Shown: positions 23,109-35,776, numbered from the stretch's first letter. The stretch: DNA of 64,000 nucleotides from Roridomyces roridus (GCA_029378245.1 JARKIF010000026.1:248001-312000); one strand, 5' to 3'. The notes: generated from the letters alone by a model not told the origin. Translations and numbers: made by a program.

Positions 23109-24380
23109 GTGAGTTCCTGCCTTTGTTTTCTTCCGTTGCGAGTCCCGACGTGGGGAGCGTGACTTGGATAATAGTCGCCAGCAGTGGGCGATAGCAGGAG
23201 TCGCGTGCGGGAGTACAAGAGCGTGGCTTTGGGGAGAGAGACCTTCTGGGGAAGCGGAAGGCTCGGAGCTTGCTGTCTCCAGATCGACCGGTCTCGGGCT
23301 TGGACCCGAGCAGGGAGAACACATCTCGAGACCTGACAGATTTGTCGAGCCAGGCGCGACTCTTCTGGCAAAAAAGATGGGACCGCAGAACTGGTGGAAT
23401 CTTATTTGACATGATCCTGACGGTTTCCGTGATTGCTCATCCAGGATCCGGATATATACCTGGGGCGATGGGAAAAGGTCTAAAAAAGCACTGAGCGCAG
23501 ATCTTCGTACTTGGAAAGGCGGGAGAAGTAGATGACCGGGAGTCATAGCCTTTCACCCAGATTGACGGTTCCCAGTGGAAGAAACTCGATCGAACGAGAG
23601 TCGATCTGCAAGACTGCAGTCTGCAGGGGAGTCGGGAGAACACAGTTCAGGAAGGTCGACATCGGTCGTCCGTTAGGGATTTGGGCATAGAGCGGAGCTC
23701 TTCATGGTTGGATGATTTGGTGGGTCTTGAGCGGAAGACTTCGAGGTAACGAGACATTCTTGTAGATAGATTGAAACAAGTTGGCGAGCCTTTTATACAT
23801 ATGCAGAAATTTCGAGTTGGTGAGTGCCGCGCAAGACGGAGACTTGTCGTATTCCATCGGTGTCTACTTACGATGCCCGTCAACAGGTGCTTCTGGATGG
23901 TACCCGGCCCTTGAATGCTCCGGGCGGTCTGTTAGACCTCGGTTGGTTCGTCCGAGGGCCTCGCGACAGGACGACGCAGACCAGAGTAGCTTGCGGTTGA
24001 GAGAAGACGCGATTGGAGGATGCTGAGGTCGACAAGTAGGCAAAATCGGGGGAACATTTCGACGCTGATTGCTCATCAGGAGTTCTGAGCTTTTCGAACT
24101 CGCACGCGGGAGGGGTGCGGAAGCAAGGGATATCCTAACTTACGTGCACAAGGCATTGTTTGAAGACACCGCCAACATGGAGGTTCGATTTGATTGAAGA
24201 TTCGACCGGTGTTCACGATAGGATCGCAAGATTAGTTGTGGTACATGAAAACAGGTCTGAATAAATACATAGTACCAAGATTGAACCGTCGAGGCAATGT
24301 TCAAAGGAATGTTGGATGATTACTCATTTACACCGTCTCCAACTTCTGAGGCTCGGTGATGTTCAAAGGAATGTTAGATT
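23109..24380. repeat. Duplication junction: VPS74 intron remnant, relic peroxidase promoter, seven-TM 3' flank
   Basis: From 23109 to about 23380 it follows intron 5 of VPS74. From 23757 to about 24030 it closely matches the peroxidase promoter and upstream region at 14300-14600, including the TATA segment, but no peroxidase coding sequence follows. From 24060 on it matches 3' flanks of other seven-TM copies. A direct repeat of about 70 bp (24298-24400, string ACACCGTCTCCAACTTCTGAGG twice) overlaps the end of seven-TM copy D. No intact gene. Confidence 0.6.
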
Positions 24381-25877
24381 TTACACCGTCTCCAACTTCT
24401 GAGGTCCGGTGATGCTTTCGGGGCCAAGATACACGACCGCCGGCAGGTTGATTGATCCAGTGCTGGTGTGGAAATTCATGGAAGGGAGTTGTGACCGGGG
24501 ACGCTGAGCCGCAATTGCAAAGCTGTCAACGCTTTCAACGCTCTTCTTGAGTCCAACGCGGACGGCGATGATAGTCGGCGCGATACCCTAGAGAATGATG
24601 AGCCAGTTGAAGTAGTGGGAGCCTCAACGCGACTTACAGCCAATTGCGCAGTTATTGGTGCGCACATGACAATATCATCGAAGAAATAAATCACCGAGAG
24701 GATGGCCAGAAGGACTGCACCAACGGCATAGATGGCCCCAGACTCCAATCTAGACAAGTGGAGAATAAGTCAAGGTTTTAACAATAAGAAAGAGATGTGT
24801 ACATCATGGCGCAGACGGTGTAATACCGTCCTGTTTTGAGTCCAAGAATTTTGCGTGCCCTGCATCCTAGCCACCAGATCCGTCCCGCTGAAAAGAAGGT
24901 TAATTGTGATCATCAGAGAAGCTCAGATAAGGGCAACATACCACTCAGAACCATCAGTAGCATCGTAGTTGCAAAGGATATCAGGATGGGAATGGTGAAC
25001 AAAGTGACTGCAATAGCCCCCTGTTCTAGAATGTGAATTTCTCAAGTCAGTGAAGCAGTGGAATATGAGGCCAACCGTCTGATCATGACCTGCTAGAATT
25101 TCATCAGGCTGAATGACTTGCCAGTATCCAAGAACTGGGGGAAAACGATCAGAAAGTCGAGTCCCCGCAGATAGGGAAGCTACACACCTGCTACACATAA
25201 TGTACACAACGCCGGAATGGCAATGATTTTGAGGCGAAAGCCCCAAATGGCGTAGCACCTAAACACCTGAGAATAAATGGTTAAACAAGATCTAATCACA
25301 GCTGAACTTTACATACGAAGATGCTGTCTGCTATAACACTAGAATGAGAATCGTCAGGCTAGTATTCATGAATGCAACTATGTCCATACTTGCTGGTAAC
25401 ATGGATTCCGAAGGCTGCTCTGACCAATGGCTCTTGGGGTACAAGAACGAATCCTGGATCCCCGGGATGCTCGCCAAAGCGGGCTTCGGAGATCACGAAG
25501 GGCCACCCATTCCCGAATTTATTCTGCAGTACAGCGACGGGAAACAGCAGAGCCAAATGTGCGGTGGAGAGAAAGAAGAGGATAGTGGTCGCCGAATGAA
25601 GGAAGGGATGGTTCCGTAATCCCCCCGATTTGCGTAGGATACGCACGTAAAATCCAAACAGGATCACATAGAAACCTAGAGCCGGTATTGAACAGATGAC
25701 ATTTGGAAAGCATTGCATGCACACCATAGAGGAGCGCTTCGGCCTGCCACAACTAACATTAGCCCGGGAGCCTGTTACGCTGGATGACGATCGTACCGCC
25801 GTCAGAAGCCATGTCCTCTTGGAGTCCGTGTTAAAGGTTGCGATGTCCGTTTGAAAGCGTACGGTCTCCTTGAACAT
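24381..25877 (-). CDS. Seven-TM membrane protein, copy D
   Basis: Multi-exon, starting MFKETVRFQTDIATFNTDSK and ending at the stop of ...KLETV near 24381. It has the same exon order as copies C and E: the first exon ends KRTWLLTA, the 19-nt micro-exon gives AEALLYG, then GFYVILFGFYVRILRKSG, FLHSATTILFFLSTAHLALL and LVRAAFGIHVTSK, RCYAIWGF, IPILISFATTM and LESGAIYAVGAVLLAILSV. No stop or frameshift was found in the exons I followed. The loop between TM3 and the conserved LVRAAFG differs from C and E. The start is placed by a TATA-like TATATGAGG near 25920. It diverges from the VPS74 copy 2 pseudogene. Confidence 0.72.
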
Positions 25878-26606
25878 TGGGGGTAAGGACTGGCCGACTT
25901 GAGAGACAGAAGATGTCCTCATATACAAAGGAGGTGCTTCTCTTGGCGATGCAATCGAAGATGTGGGCTGCTGATTTGCGACGACAGCATGACCGCAGCT
26001 TCGAAGATCCAACGATGATGGGACCCAACTCTTGTTCAACGGTGTTCTGCCGCTCCGCAACTACGAGTTGAGGTAATGAAACGGGAGAAGATGATGAAGT
26101 GTGACCTCTTCTCGCACAGCGATTAGGGACAGTCAGAGTTCAATTCTCTTGGCGTTTCTGGGTCGATTCTGATGCCGTTTCTGAGGTCGATTCTGGTCGA
26201 TTCCCGACAGCCAGAAACGTGGGAGAATCGAGAATCCACTCGAATTGCAGAATCGACTCCGGAGTCGCTTCTGCATGCGTTTCCGTTTCCGTTTCTCTCA
26301 CGGTCATCGAGAATCGACATCAGAAAGTTATGATAGAAACGACATCACTCTGACCGTCCCCACTGTACCATGCTTGTGAAAAGAGCGGGAGTGCATGTGG
26401 ACAGTCCGCAGCCTTCACTTCATTGTTTAATGAAGATCCGGAGATCCAGTCGGTATTTTTTAACAAATCCAGTTACGTGGAATCTCAGCAGGAGACGAGG
26501 AGAGATGAGAGAACGAGGCAAGCCGGCGGCCGCAGCCATCACGAAGTGGCATCAGCAAAGCGAGACACGGCCACGGCCCACAAAAGCTTGGTTCTTCCCT
26601 CCTGAA
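25878..26606. other. Intergenic region of block 2 with an inserted inverted-repeat segment
   Basis: It matches 21031-21531 except for about 230 extra bases at roughly 26127-26355. The extra piece begins AGGGACAGTCAGAGT and ends with the reverse complement of GGGACGGTCAGAGT, so it looks like a small MITE; it contains repeated GAATCGAC-type motifs. No clear target duplication is visible. Confidence 0.5.
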
Positions 26607-28471
26607 ATGGCTTCTGCTGGGCTCTCCCGCCGTCGCGCCCCTCAAGCCTCCGTTTCGACAGGCGATGACGACGACGCCACGTGCAACTCTCTCCACCACC
26701 ACCGCCGCCTTCTCCTCGCCCCCCCTCCCCCTCGCCAGAAGCCAATGGTGCTGGCAGCCACGCTGGCTCTGCATTCGCTGGTGGTGCACGCGTAGCCTAT
26801 GACCCTCGTGACTTGCCCTCCTCGGACGACACAGAAGGCACGGGTGGCAGCGTCCCCAAGCTCACGCTCATGGAAGAGGTGCTACTCCTCGGGATCAAGG
26901 ACAAGCAGGGGTACCTCAGCTTTTGGAACGACAACATCAGCTACGCGTTGCGAGGCTGCATTCTGATTGAGCTGGCGCTGCGGAGAAGGATTGGTATCGT
27001 GCGAGATCCAGGGCGGGTGCGTGCACCATTTTTTCCTATCTGCAGAGGGGCAGGGACACTGACGAGGGACCATTCTCTTACACAGAAACGACTACCGCTA
27101 CCAGAGCGAATGGTTACGGTGCTCTCGACACGGCAGACGGGCGAGACGTTGCTCGACGAGACGCTCAAGATGATGAAGCCAACCGAGGACGCCGGCGAGA
27201 AGATGGGTGTCGGTACCTGGATAGATTTGCTCAGTGGTAAGTATTCCCCTTTCTCCCCTCTGTTTCGCCAGCATTCCGAGTCGCGAGTGGCAAAACCTTT
27301 GGTGTCGCGTGCACTTCACCGGGCCTTGGACCCCCGACTCGGCGCTGTACCTTCTTCTCACCGCGTACCTCGCTATTGCGTCTCACGCCCGTAGCCACGG
27401 TGCCTCTCCTCATAACGACCACCTTCCTGCTACCTTCATTTGTCGAAAATGATGCTGATACGACCCTTCTACAGGCGAGACATGAATGTCCTGAAGATCG
27501 GATCCCAGCTGAAGTAGTGCCATGTCCTTCTAGTCCACTCTCCCACCCTCTCCCCACGCCATCTTCTTGCTCGCCCCGCGCTTCCCTGACTCATCACCAT
27601 CCCCAGGTCCGCGAACGCCTCGCCAAAGGTCTGGGCGACAAGGGCTTCCTCCGCACGGAGAAGCGCAACTTTTCGCTGTTCGATATGGCTACCCAGTTGT
27701 ACGTGGCCTGCGTCTTTTTTATCCCTTGTTGTCACTCTGCGGAAGACTGGGAGATCGGGGAGGTCCCGCGAGTGCTGTCCGTGTCTTTGGAGGCCTGGGC
27801 TAGGTCCCGTGGCCAGGTTTCGGGATGCAGTGCGTTTCGTGGGCGCTGGGGCACCTTCGCCCCTGCCTCCGCCTGCTCCCGCTTCGGCATTGGACCATTT
27901 CTCCCAGCGCGACTGTGAGAGCGGGAGGCGGGAAATGCATCATGGAGAGTGATGCATGCCGCCTCTTCGCTCCGTTTGGGGTCACGGGCTCGGGGAGCAA
28001 GATCAGTCTCTTTGCGTCCTGAAGGGGCACGCCTCCACTGCCGTTCCGGGCTCTGGCTCGACGCGCTGGTGCTCTTTTGAGGACATGTCCCAGGGTGCAG
28101 GGGTCGTATGGAGGATGGGAAGTTTTGGTGACGATATTGGGGATTGTCTTGGGGTCACCGGTCAGGGACGACCTTCGTTTCCCATCTTCCTCGTTGTGCT
28201 CCATGGCCGTCGCTACAGACTCTGGGGGTGAGGTTTCTGCCCCCAGATGCAGCACCTCCAGAGCGCCCCTAGGGCGTTCCCGGCCTCCACCTGGTCCTCG
28301 TGCCCCCTCCTCTGTCGTCGTTCCCCTTCCCCTTCGACTTCTTCCTTCCACTTTATGTACGCTGACACCCTTCCTTCCTCTTTCGCAGGCCGACGCACAC
28401 GTCAAGCTTTCAAGCTCAAGGCGGGTGTCATTAACCGCCTGGTGGCGCTTCTGACGAACGGGACGACTGCG
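26607..28471 (+). pseudogene. VPS74: VPS74/GOLPH3-like gene, copy 2, decayed and truncated
   Basis: It aligns with copy 1 over the same five exons but carries several lesions. Exon 1 is frameshifted in the acidic DDDD stretch (five bases missing near 26668). One base is missing at the start of exon 3 (GAGACATGAATG), and the donor after exon 3 is lost, giving a stop (AAGTAG, near 27514). The end of exon 4 is altered. In exon 5 14 bases (CTTTCAAGCTCAAG, near 28407) are inserted. Exons 6-8 are absent. It cannot encode a working GPP34 protein. Confidence 0.85.
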
Positions 28472-29082
28472 GTGAGTTCTCACCTTTCTTCTCTTTTGTC
28501 TTTTTGGGGATGTGAGTCGGTGGGCGGGCACGCGTGGGCAGCACGACGTGTCGGGATAGTCGCTGGTAGTGGATGATAACGGGTACCCGTACTTATCCTT
28601 AATCGGGATGCCTCCCTCTGGGGTGGCGGCATGTGGGGAGCCCGATGTGTGGAGGGTACATACGCCAGTGGTCGATGATACCCCGGCGCCCTCTCTGCAG
28701 GCGTCACCAATGCGACTCTTCCTTGCTGCTGCGGGCGTCTGGTCTCCCGGAGGTTCCTTTCGGGGAGACCTCAGCCAGTCCTGCCATTGAGGCGGAAGGC
28801 CGGTAGCTCGTCTTGCATATGTATGTTCTTAGAGCTTGGAAACGGACAGATACATAAAGCTCTGACGCAAGGCGCGTCATTTTTCTCCGTCGAGTAGATT
28901 GTTACATTGTGCCTTATACAGGGGGAATCTTATGACTTCGGGTCCACACGAGAGAGAAATGAGAGAAAGAAAAACACGAAATCAGTACAATTTCTACATG
29001 CACGAACGGAGTTCCTGGCATTAAGCTGCCGTAGAACCTCCCACAAAAGTGGCTCGCAGACACTGTACCACAAATATGTCCT
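28472..29082. other. Intergenic after the truncated VPS74 copy
   Basis: A remnant of VPS74 intron 5, then unique sequence. No gene seen. Confidence 0.4.
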
Positions 29083-31839
29083 TCAGCCTTCCAAATCGGA
29101 AATCTCGTGCTCTACCCGAACCGCCTCTTCTTCGCGTCCAAGCACCCTCAAATCCTTCCCCAGCTGCCTCAAAGCATCGACTCGAAGCTGAATTAAAGCC
29201 GGCCTCGTCGGCGTGACGGTTCCATATAATCTGACAACCTCCTCCTGCGCTCTCAGTGCCTCTTCCCGCCGTCCGGCACTCCTGAGATCCCTTGCGAGTC
29301 CACGCAGACTTCGAGCAGTAATACCCGCGTCGACCGCTGTCAGGCCGCCGAATATGTGAGCCGCCTCTGATTCCACAAAACCCGCTTCTTCCTGTCGATC
29401 TACCGTCCTCAGGAAGACCGCCTGCGAGGACAGCACGGTGGCGAGTCCGGCTTTGAGTTCCAATTTGCCGAAATGACCGCCGTCGACGCAGGTGCGATAC
29501 AAGTCGATGGATTCTGACGCCGCCTGGACAACGTCCTCGGCGCGACCAACGGTGCTGAGGCTATACGCCAGATTCTCCAGCGCGTGGGCGAACCACCTTG
29601 TGAACAGGTTCTTGGGTGCTCGGTGACGCAGTGAACCGAGGTCTGGGTTTGCAGCGAGGGTTTTGCGGAATAAATCCACCGATTCTTGAGCGATACTGAG
29701 AGATTCCTCGTAGTGTCCTGGTATACGGAGATGCACCCCCAGATTTTCGAGGCCCTGAGCTAGAATCAGCGAGTCAACTGGATCATTTAGCGGGAGAGTG
29801 CGTTGCAAAGCAATAGCTTCCCTCCCAGCGAGAATGGCTTCTTCCTCGCGCCCGTCGAGCCGATGCAACTCTGACGCCAGATGATCCAGCGCGTTAGCGA
29901 GTTCCTTATCCCCAGAGGCCATGTCCCGACAAAGTCTGACCTTCTCCTCAACCACACCCAACGCCTCATCGTACCGTCCCAGCCCGTGAAGTGTTTCCAC
30001 AAGACCGAGTAATGCAAAGTCCAAGAACCTCGCAGAATCCTTCCCTTCGTCGACAGCCTGGGACCGACGAATCCCAACCAACTCCTCCGCGACAATCAAC
30101 GCATCTTCATACCGGCGCAACTTTGTATAATGCAGCTTCAATATTCCCAATACGGTCGGCAGACCTAGCTGCACACTCGCCTCCGTCTGTGCAAGTCTGC
30201 GCGAAATGCGAGCCAGATCCTCCGCATACCGAAGGGTTCCCAACTCCTCGCATGCATCGAACGAAAGGAGGTCCGATACGAGGTCGTTCAAAGCGAGGCT
30301 AAAATCAAGCGCAATGACGAGGTTTGTTTCTTCTGGGATCATCTGGCGGAGTGTATCAGCTTCTGCCTCGATGCGGAGGGCATCTTCGGGGCGGTTGGCG
30401 GCGCGGAGGAAGATGCTGAGATAGTACAGTGAGAAGGTGAGGTCGGTAGTTGCAACAGGGTCAGATTTCTCGGCGAGGATGCGGAACAGCTGCGTTGCGC
30501 GTTGAGCGGTGTTAATGGCATTGTCATGCCTTCCCGCGCCAGCTAGCTCCAAAGCAAGCTGTTCGAGCGCCATAGCTAGCTCCCTCATAACGCTGGAGTT
30601 GGTGTCGACGAGGCCATCGAACAGCGCGACGGCCTCCTGGGCGACCCTCAACGCCTCTGTACCGTCTCGGCCGCTTTAGCAGCTTTCCGTACATCAAAAA
30701 TGCAGATCCGAGGGCTTTCAAGTTGTCTGTGCTCGGATCGCGGGCGACTTCTTGGCGACGGAGCTGGACCGACTCGTCGTATATCTGCAGGGCCTCTTCT
30801 ACACGCCCAGGCCTTTCGCTCAGATTGATAGCGAGGAGATCGAGCGAGGAGGCGACAAAGGGTGTCATCGCCGGGTCCGTCTTTGCGAGACCACGCCGCA
30901 GATCAACGGCTTCTTGAATAGCTTGGAGCGCTTCGTCATTCCTCGCGACATCCCGGAATCGTGAGCTGATAATATGCAGCGCCCTGGCTACCTCGGCTGG
31001 CGCACCAGACTTGCGAAGCAAATCCAGCACCTCCTGTCCGAGTGCAAGAGCCTCTTCGAATCTCCCTACTGCCGTGAAATGCGCGCCCAGCGTGGAGAGC
31101 GCCACAGCGAGGTTATTGACTGTGACTGGACTCGACTGTGACTCTGCGAGCTTGCGATACAGCCGTACGGCCTCCTCTCCAGGGGGTATCGCATCGTTAG
31201 CGCGGTGCTCCTGAGAGAGGGCTACGCCCCAGTCGTTCAGCGCCCCAGCTAGATGCTCCACCGCACCTGGGTCTTTCGCAGCAAGATTCCGCCAAACCCG
31301 AATTGTTTCCTGATCAGCCTGAGATGCTTCTTCGAGGCGTCCGAGAGCTCTGAGAGCCTTGGCTGTACCACGCAGCGCCGCACATAGCTCATCCGTGTTG
31401 GATGAAGATAGGTGGGAGGGTGGCAGAGTGCGGGCTGCCTCGACTGCCTCGCTGTACAACCTCAGCGAAGCCTCGTGCGTCCCTGCCTGCGAAAGCGCCA
31501 GACCCGTATTCCGGAGCGTCTTTACGAGTACTTCTCTGAGCGTCTTGGCGTCGGAGGAGCCCAGTAAGTCGTTTCCAGACGAGGATAAGAGCCCCCGGAT
31601 GAGTTCCACGGCTTCCGTGTTGACACGTAGGGCCTCTTCGCGTTGACCTGCCTTGAGGAGCTTCGCGCCCTCGTGGTGGAGTTGGATGGCGCGTTTCTTG
31701 TTTGCGGCGGTGGAGCCCGGGAGAGGTTCTATCAGGTGGTCCACGGCTTCCTCTGCAGTGAGCCAGGGTCAGTTCCGTCCACTGACAAGTATGAAGTGCT
31801 ACCTATCACTTTGGCTGCCTCTTTGAAGAATTGAAGCAT
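29083..31839 (-). CDS. Large TPR-repeat protein, interrupted by one frameshift
   Basis: Exon 1 (31803-31839) encodes MLQFFKEAAKVI; after a 50-nt intron the frame runs from 31752 to 29083. The product would be about 900 residues of tandem ~42-residue helical repeats with TPR signatures (G-R-EEAL-A-QE-V-L-R, for example GRFEEALALGQEVLDLLRK and GRREEALRAQEEVVRLYG), resembling kinesin-light-chain-like TPR proteins abundant in Agaricomycetes. Such proteins are scaffolds; partners are unknown. At about 30670-30680 (YGKLLKR to GRDGTEALRVAQEA) the frame shifts by one base and the exon total is 3n+1. This is either a real disabling mutation or a sequencing error in a G/C run. Without it, two ORFs of 406 and 522 codons result. 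Confidence 0.8.
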
Positions 31840-32047
31840 GGGTCGAGCAGCTAAGTGAAAGGCAGGTCGATGGATGTGGTGGGGAAAGAAGACGCGATCG
31901 GGCTGCACAGCCTTTGACAGCTTGATCAGGATGAGGGTTCCGAATGTTCGGCAGTGACATTTGAACATGGGAACAGGGTTAAATGCAAGTTAAATGGCAG
32001 AAAGAAGAAGAACAAGAAGAAAAAAGGGGAGAACCAAGGATGGAGTA

Positions 32048-32153
32048 CGACACTGGCATGATTCGAACATGCGCCCAACAAGTGGAACAGATGAATAGAC
32101 TGACTCAGTTACGCCATTCTAATCTGTCGCGTTAACCACTCCGCCACAGTGCC
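32048..32153 (-). tRNA. tRNA-Ser(AGA) with intron
   Basis: Read on the minus strand: acceptor GGCACTG/CAGTGTC with one G-U, D arm GGCGGAGTGGTTAACGC, anticodon stem ACAGA/TCTGT with anticodon AGA (32118-32120), an intron of about 24 nt right after the anticodon loop base, a long variable arm and the T arm GCATG-TTCGAAT-CATGC. It has the same isoacceptor and intron position as the gene at 10859, but the acceptor stem and intron sequence differ. Confidence 0.93.
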
Positions 32154-33772
32154 TGAAGGTGCTCCTCAAGTGTGAATTAAAGACCCGCGTCACAGTTGAA
32201 CGCTGTGTGAGTATTGCACTTTGAAGTTGAACCGCGCAGAGTCATGTGTCCGAGTGATTCCGCCAAGGGACTGTCCTGCACCAGGTTTAAATTTATTGTT
32301 GAAGGACCCTATGCCGGTAATTTCCAATGGAGGGTAAAGCAACTAGGTCCAATTCCCTACATGTACTAGATGTAGGCCCAATGTAGGAAATTAGCCAAAA
32401 ACACCAGATTCAAGTTGGTACCTACTCGGATGACACCATGCCCCCGAGTCGAACGAACGGTAGGCGTATGTTCTGTTCCCAACCAATGAAGCCTAGATTC
32501 ATGGTGTCTGGCTAGCGCTGCCGACTCATCAGATACGAGCAAATAGCTCGAAATGGCCGCTACTTTCACCCACTGTGAGGTGATCAATTGATCAAACGTT
32601 AGTGGAGAAATCTTGCGATTCAACTCCAAGGGAAATGCGGGCACCAGATCGAGAGTATAACGGTATCTACTCTGTTGCTTTACTGTAATAACCGGCCATG
32701 CCCTGTCCGAGTCGCGCTGGCCTTGCCTTCCGCAGCCCTCTCTTGCAGACTACAGTTGGAATTGAATCTCGGACTGTAAATTGCGCCGCGAACACCGCCT
32801 GGCGCCCTCATAACCCTTTGCCAATGCCATCCACTGGCCCCACTGAGTCAATCTGACTCTTTCTTCCGATTTGAACGAATTTGGGAATGAGCGCTGTGGA
32901 AAATGATCCGTCGGAGGCGCCGTCGTGATGTTTTCCCGCGTTCACGGATTGCAATTGCGTCGGCCTTTGGACTCTGCGCAGCCTCGGTACCTGTGTCGGA
33001 GTGGCTAGTGCCGGTTTATGGAAAGATGAGGGCACGCTGTGGACTTGCATGAGGGCCGAGGTAGAGATCATGTTTCTTTTTCAATTGTAAATAGATACTC
33101 GCGCCGAATTTGAACTCTCTGTACTCGATAAAATTGGACGTTGGCGAACTCGCAATAGACGGACGATGTTCGAATTTAGCGCAAGACCAATGCGCCTTCC
33201 CGCCTTTGAATGAGATCAGCGCCCGTCTGTACCGCCTCCAGGGCTTTCACACTACCTCGGTCGTCCTCGAGTCATTTTACTCGCCGGGAGGTACGGTATT
33301 ACACGAGGAATAAGCCTTCTTGTCTTTCAACCTTCTTCGTATCTCGTTTTTGGCTGCGCGCCGCAGTCGCTGCTGCGCTCTTGCCGAAAGCGGATCACAC
33401 TCTTTGTTGGGTGGCCGGGAAGATGGGTAGTTGGCATCCGCATCTGTGGAGTTCCATTTTTTTGGCGTGAGGTGGGAGGACTTGGCTCTTTCACTCCATG
33501 AGTCGACTGTACCAATGAGCCTTGGCCGACGGCAAGCCGACGGTTGATCTGGGTCCGACGGCGTGGCGCGGGATCAATCCAATCAATGCTGGCTGTGATG
33601 ATGTTACGTCAGCCACTCCCGTTCTCTTCGCTGCGCACCGCAGCTCGTATATGCGTCTCTAGCTCTGCTAATGAGCAGTGGAGTCACCGTAGTCGGAAAA
33701 AGAACTCGGCCGTGCTTGCGATAAGTATTAAACCAGAATGCGCGACTTGGACCCACAACGTAAAATTCCGCC
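32154..33772. other. 1.6-kb region without a recognisable gene
   Basis: Only short frames without family resemblance on either strand. It ends in the promoter of the Zn2Cys6 gene; no strong TATA box is visible there. A T-run after TGGAGTTCCA (33451-33461) resembles the T-runs in the 37-38 kb repeats. Confidence 0.35.
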
Positions 33773-35776
33773 ATGGACGACGCTGTGGCCGGCTCCTCTT
33801 CGATGGTCCCGATCCAACGAGGACCAAGAGCGTGTAGCAACTGCCGGTAGTAGTCTTTCATCCATCTCCATGCGCAAGTCATCCTGACCCGAGTTCCCGT
33901 CAGACGCCGAAAAATTGTGTGTTCCTATCCTTCCTGTCAATTTGTTTCAGCCTTTTATCTCACTCAGAAATGCGACGGCGCCCGCCCGAAATGCAGCCAA
34001 TGTCGACTCCGTCCTCCTCGCTCGAAAATGCCTTGCGAGTACCCGCGGATAGACGGTTGGCCAGAGGACTCGCAGGCCTCGGAAATGCTCGAGACGATCC
34101 AGACTCTCCGCGCGCGCGTGGCAGAACTCGAGAGATATGCACCACCCGATCCAGCCCGAATCTACCTTCAGCAGCCTTACGCCGCCGGGTCCGAAAGCCT
34201 CCGAGGTACGTAGACCATGCTCATTCATGATTGCCTATCGAAGATTGAAAACAGATTTCGGAGAGATGAGTCTGACTACCGGGAGATCGAGTCCGTTTGA
34301 CATGCCGGTACGGTCTTCATTCCGTTCATACTACTTTCTCTGATTTTTCTGCAGGAACCACCCTCGAATCTGATGGTCAACCTGTAGGTCTTTGCTATTC
34401 GTCGGCAACAAACTCCAACCTTCCTGGCAGAATAGACGCCTTCCTGAACAGGTTCTCCGGAAGCACGCACTTTTTTCTAGATGCCTCCACGTTTCGCACC
34501 GCCGCCTTGCTCCCCCTTCCATTCGGACACCAAAGCCGACCCTCCCCCGCCCTCCTCTGCGTCGCCTATCTGTGGGGTGCCCTCCTCCTCCCTTCCTCCG
34601 AGCCGTACGATCCCGAGGTCTTCCTCGCTTGCGTCCTCCAAAACATCCTCCATGATATAAGTGGGTGCGAAGCCCCCTCTGCACCAAACGCGAAATTGGT
34701 GCTAGAAACAATCCAAGCCCAAGTCCTCCTGTCGTTCTACTACCTCGACACGGCGCAGCCTGTCCAGGGGCGAATACACGCAGCGGGCGCTGCCTCGCTT
34801 GCATTTAGTACGTCCCTGAATGAGTTCCGCCCTCAGACGGGTGCGCCAGACGAGATGCAGCGCGTTAATGCGTTCTGGGCGGTTGTTACGCTGAACAATT
34901 TTTGGGTCGCAGCGTACGGTGGGCCGTCAGCTGTTCCGTACGGTGTGCGGATCGACACGCCGTGGCCTGGCTCTGTTTCCAATCAAGGCTCTGGTTCAAT
35001 TTCGAGTTTCTTGAGCGGACACGATTCGCAGGGATCTGCTTTGGCCATAACCTATTTGATCAAATCCTCAGTTTTGTTGGAGCGGATCCTGGCGTTTGTC
35101 GAGCGTGCTGGCGTCGGTAAGTGTATGCTTCGCATTCTTTTTCTTGGGAATGACTGGTTTGAGCAGGCCCTGCGGACTCTACGGCTTTTGCTACGCTCGA
35201 TCGCAGGCTGCATACATTCCAAGCTGTCCTTCCACCTTTATCGCCTTTGCTTCAAGCTTCGCAAGCCGAGCAGGAACGCGCCCTGCTGTTGATAGCTCAC
35301 GCGTTGGTGGATACCGCTGTCGTGCGGCTGCACATGCGTGCTGCGGAAAGCAGCGCGAGTGCAAGAGTCAAGTGCCTCACTGCTGCTTCGCGCATCGTCG
35401 ATGCTGTACGGGGATACGCTGGTGTTGGGGTTAGACCGGATCCGATTATTGGAGTGCGTTCTGCTTCTCTCATACTCATTACTTCTCTTATGCCGACCTG
35501 CAGCCCATCTGCAGTACCGCAGCACGCGTGTATACAACTGAACTCGGTGCCCTCGCAATGACGCATTCACCCCGCGCGGCCTCCAAGATGCGGGAGATAG
35601 AAGACAGACTGGGTGGGTTGATGAGTGTTATGACATCGCTGGCGGGGTATAGTCCGCTCATCGGTGGGTCCCGCTTTGTTCTTAATTCCCTGGCTGATGC
35701 GAGACCAACAGAACGCTGTATCGTCGATGTGCAGGCTGCGTATGCGGGTGTGCACGGGATGGCTGCTACTGGATAG
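33773..35776 (+). CDS. Zn(2)Cys(6) fungal transcription factor, paralogue of 2943-4899
   Basis: Nine exons (33773-33846, 33904-33916, 33968-34205, 34255-34307, 34355-34383, 34431-35116, 35167-35453, 35504-35663, 35712-35776) sum exactly to 535 codons. The zinc cluster is CSNCRRRKIKCDGARPKCSQC plus a last Cys near residue 52. It is followed by a heptad-like helix (SEMLETIQTLRARVAELERY) and the middle-homology domain (EPPSNLMVNLIDAFLNRFS, FFLDASTFRTAALLPLPFG, SPALLCVAYLWGALL, FWAVVTLNNFWVA). As in the paralogue, a 13-nt micro-exon encodes the basic residues between the second and third cysteines, and a 29-nt exon encodes EPPSNLMVNL. The ATG is in good context (CCGCCATGG). Its targets are unknown. 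Confidence 0.9.

Noticed and set aside
23647..23883. 78-codon minus-strand ORF near the relic peroxidase promoter
   Set aside because: It shares only the promoter side with the peroxidase gene; the coding part has no similarity to it.
30723..31646. Plus-strand frames of 60-95 codons
   Set aside because: Antisense to the TPR gene, which has a periodic repeat signature on the minus strand.
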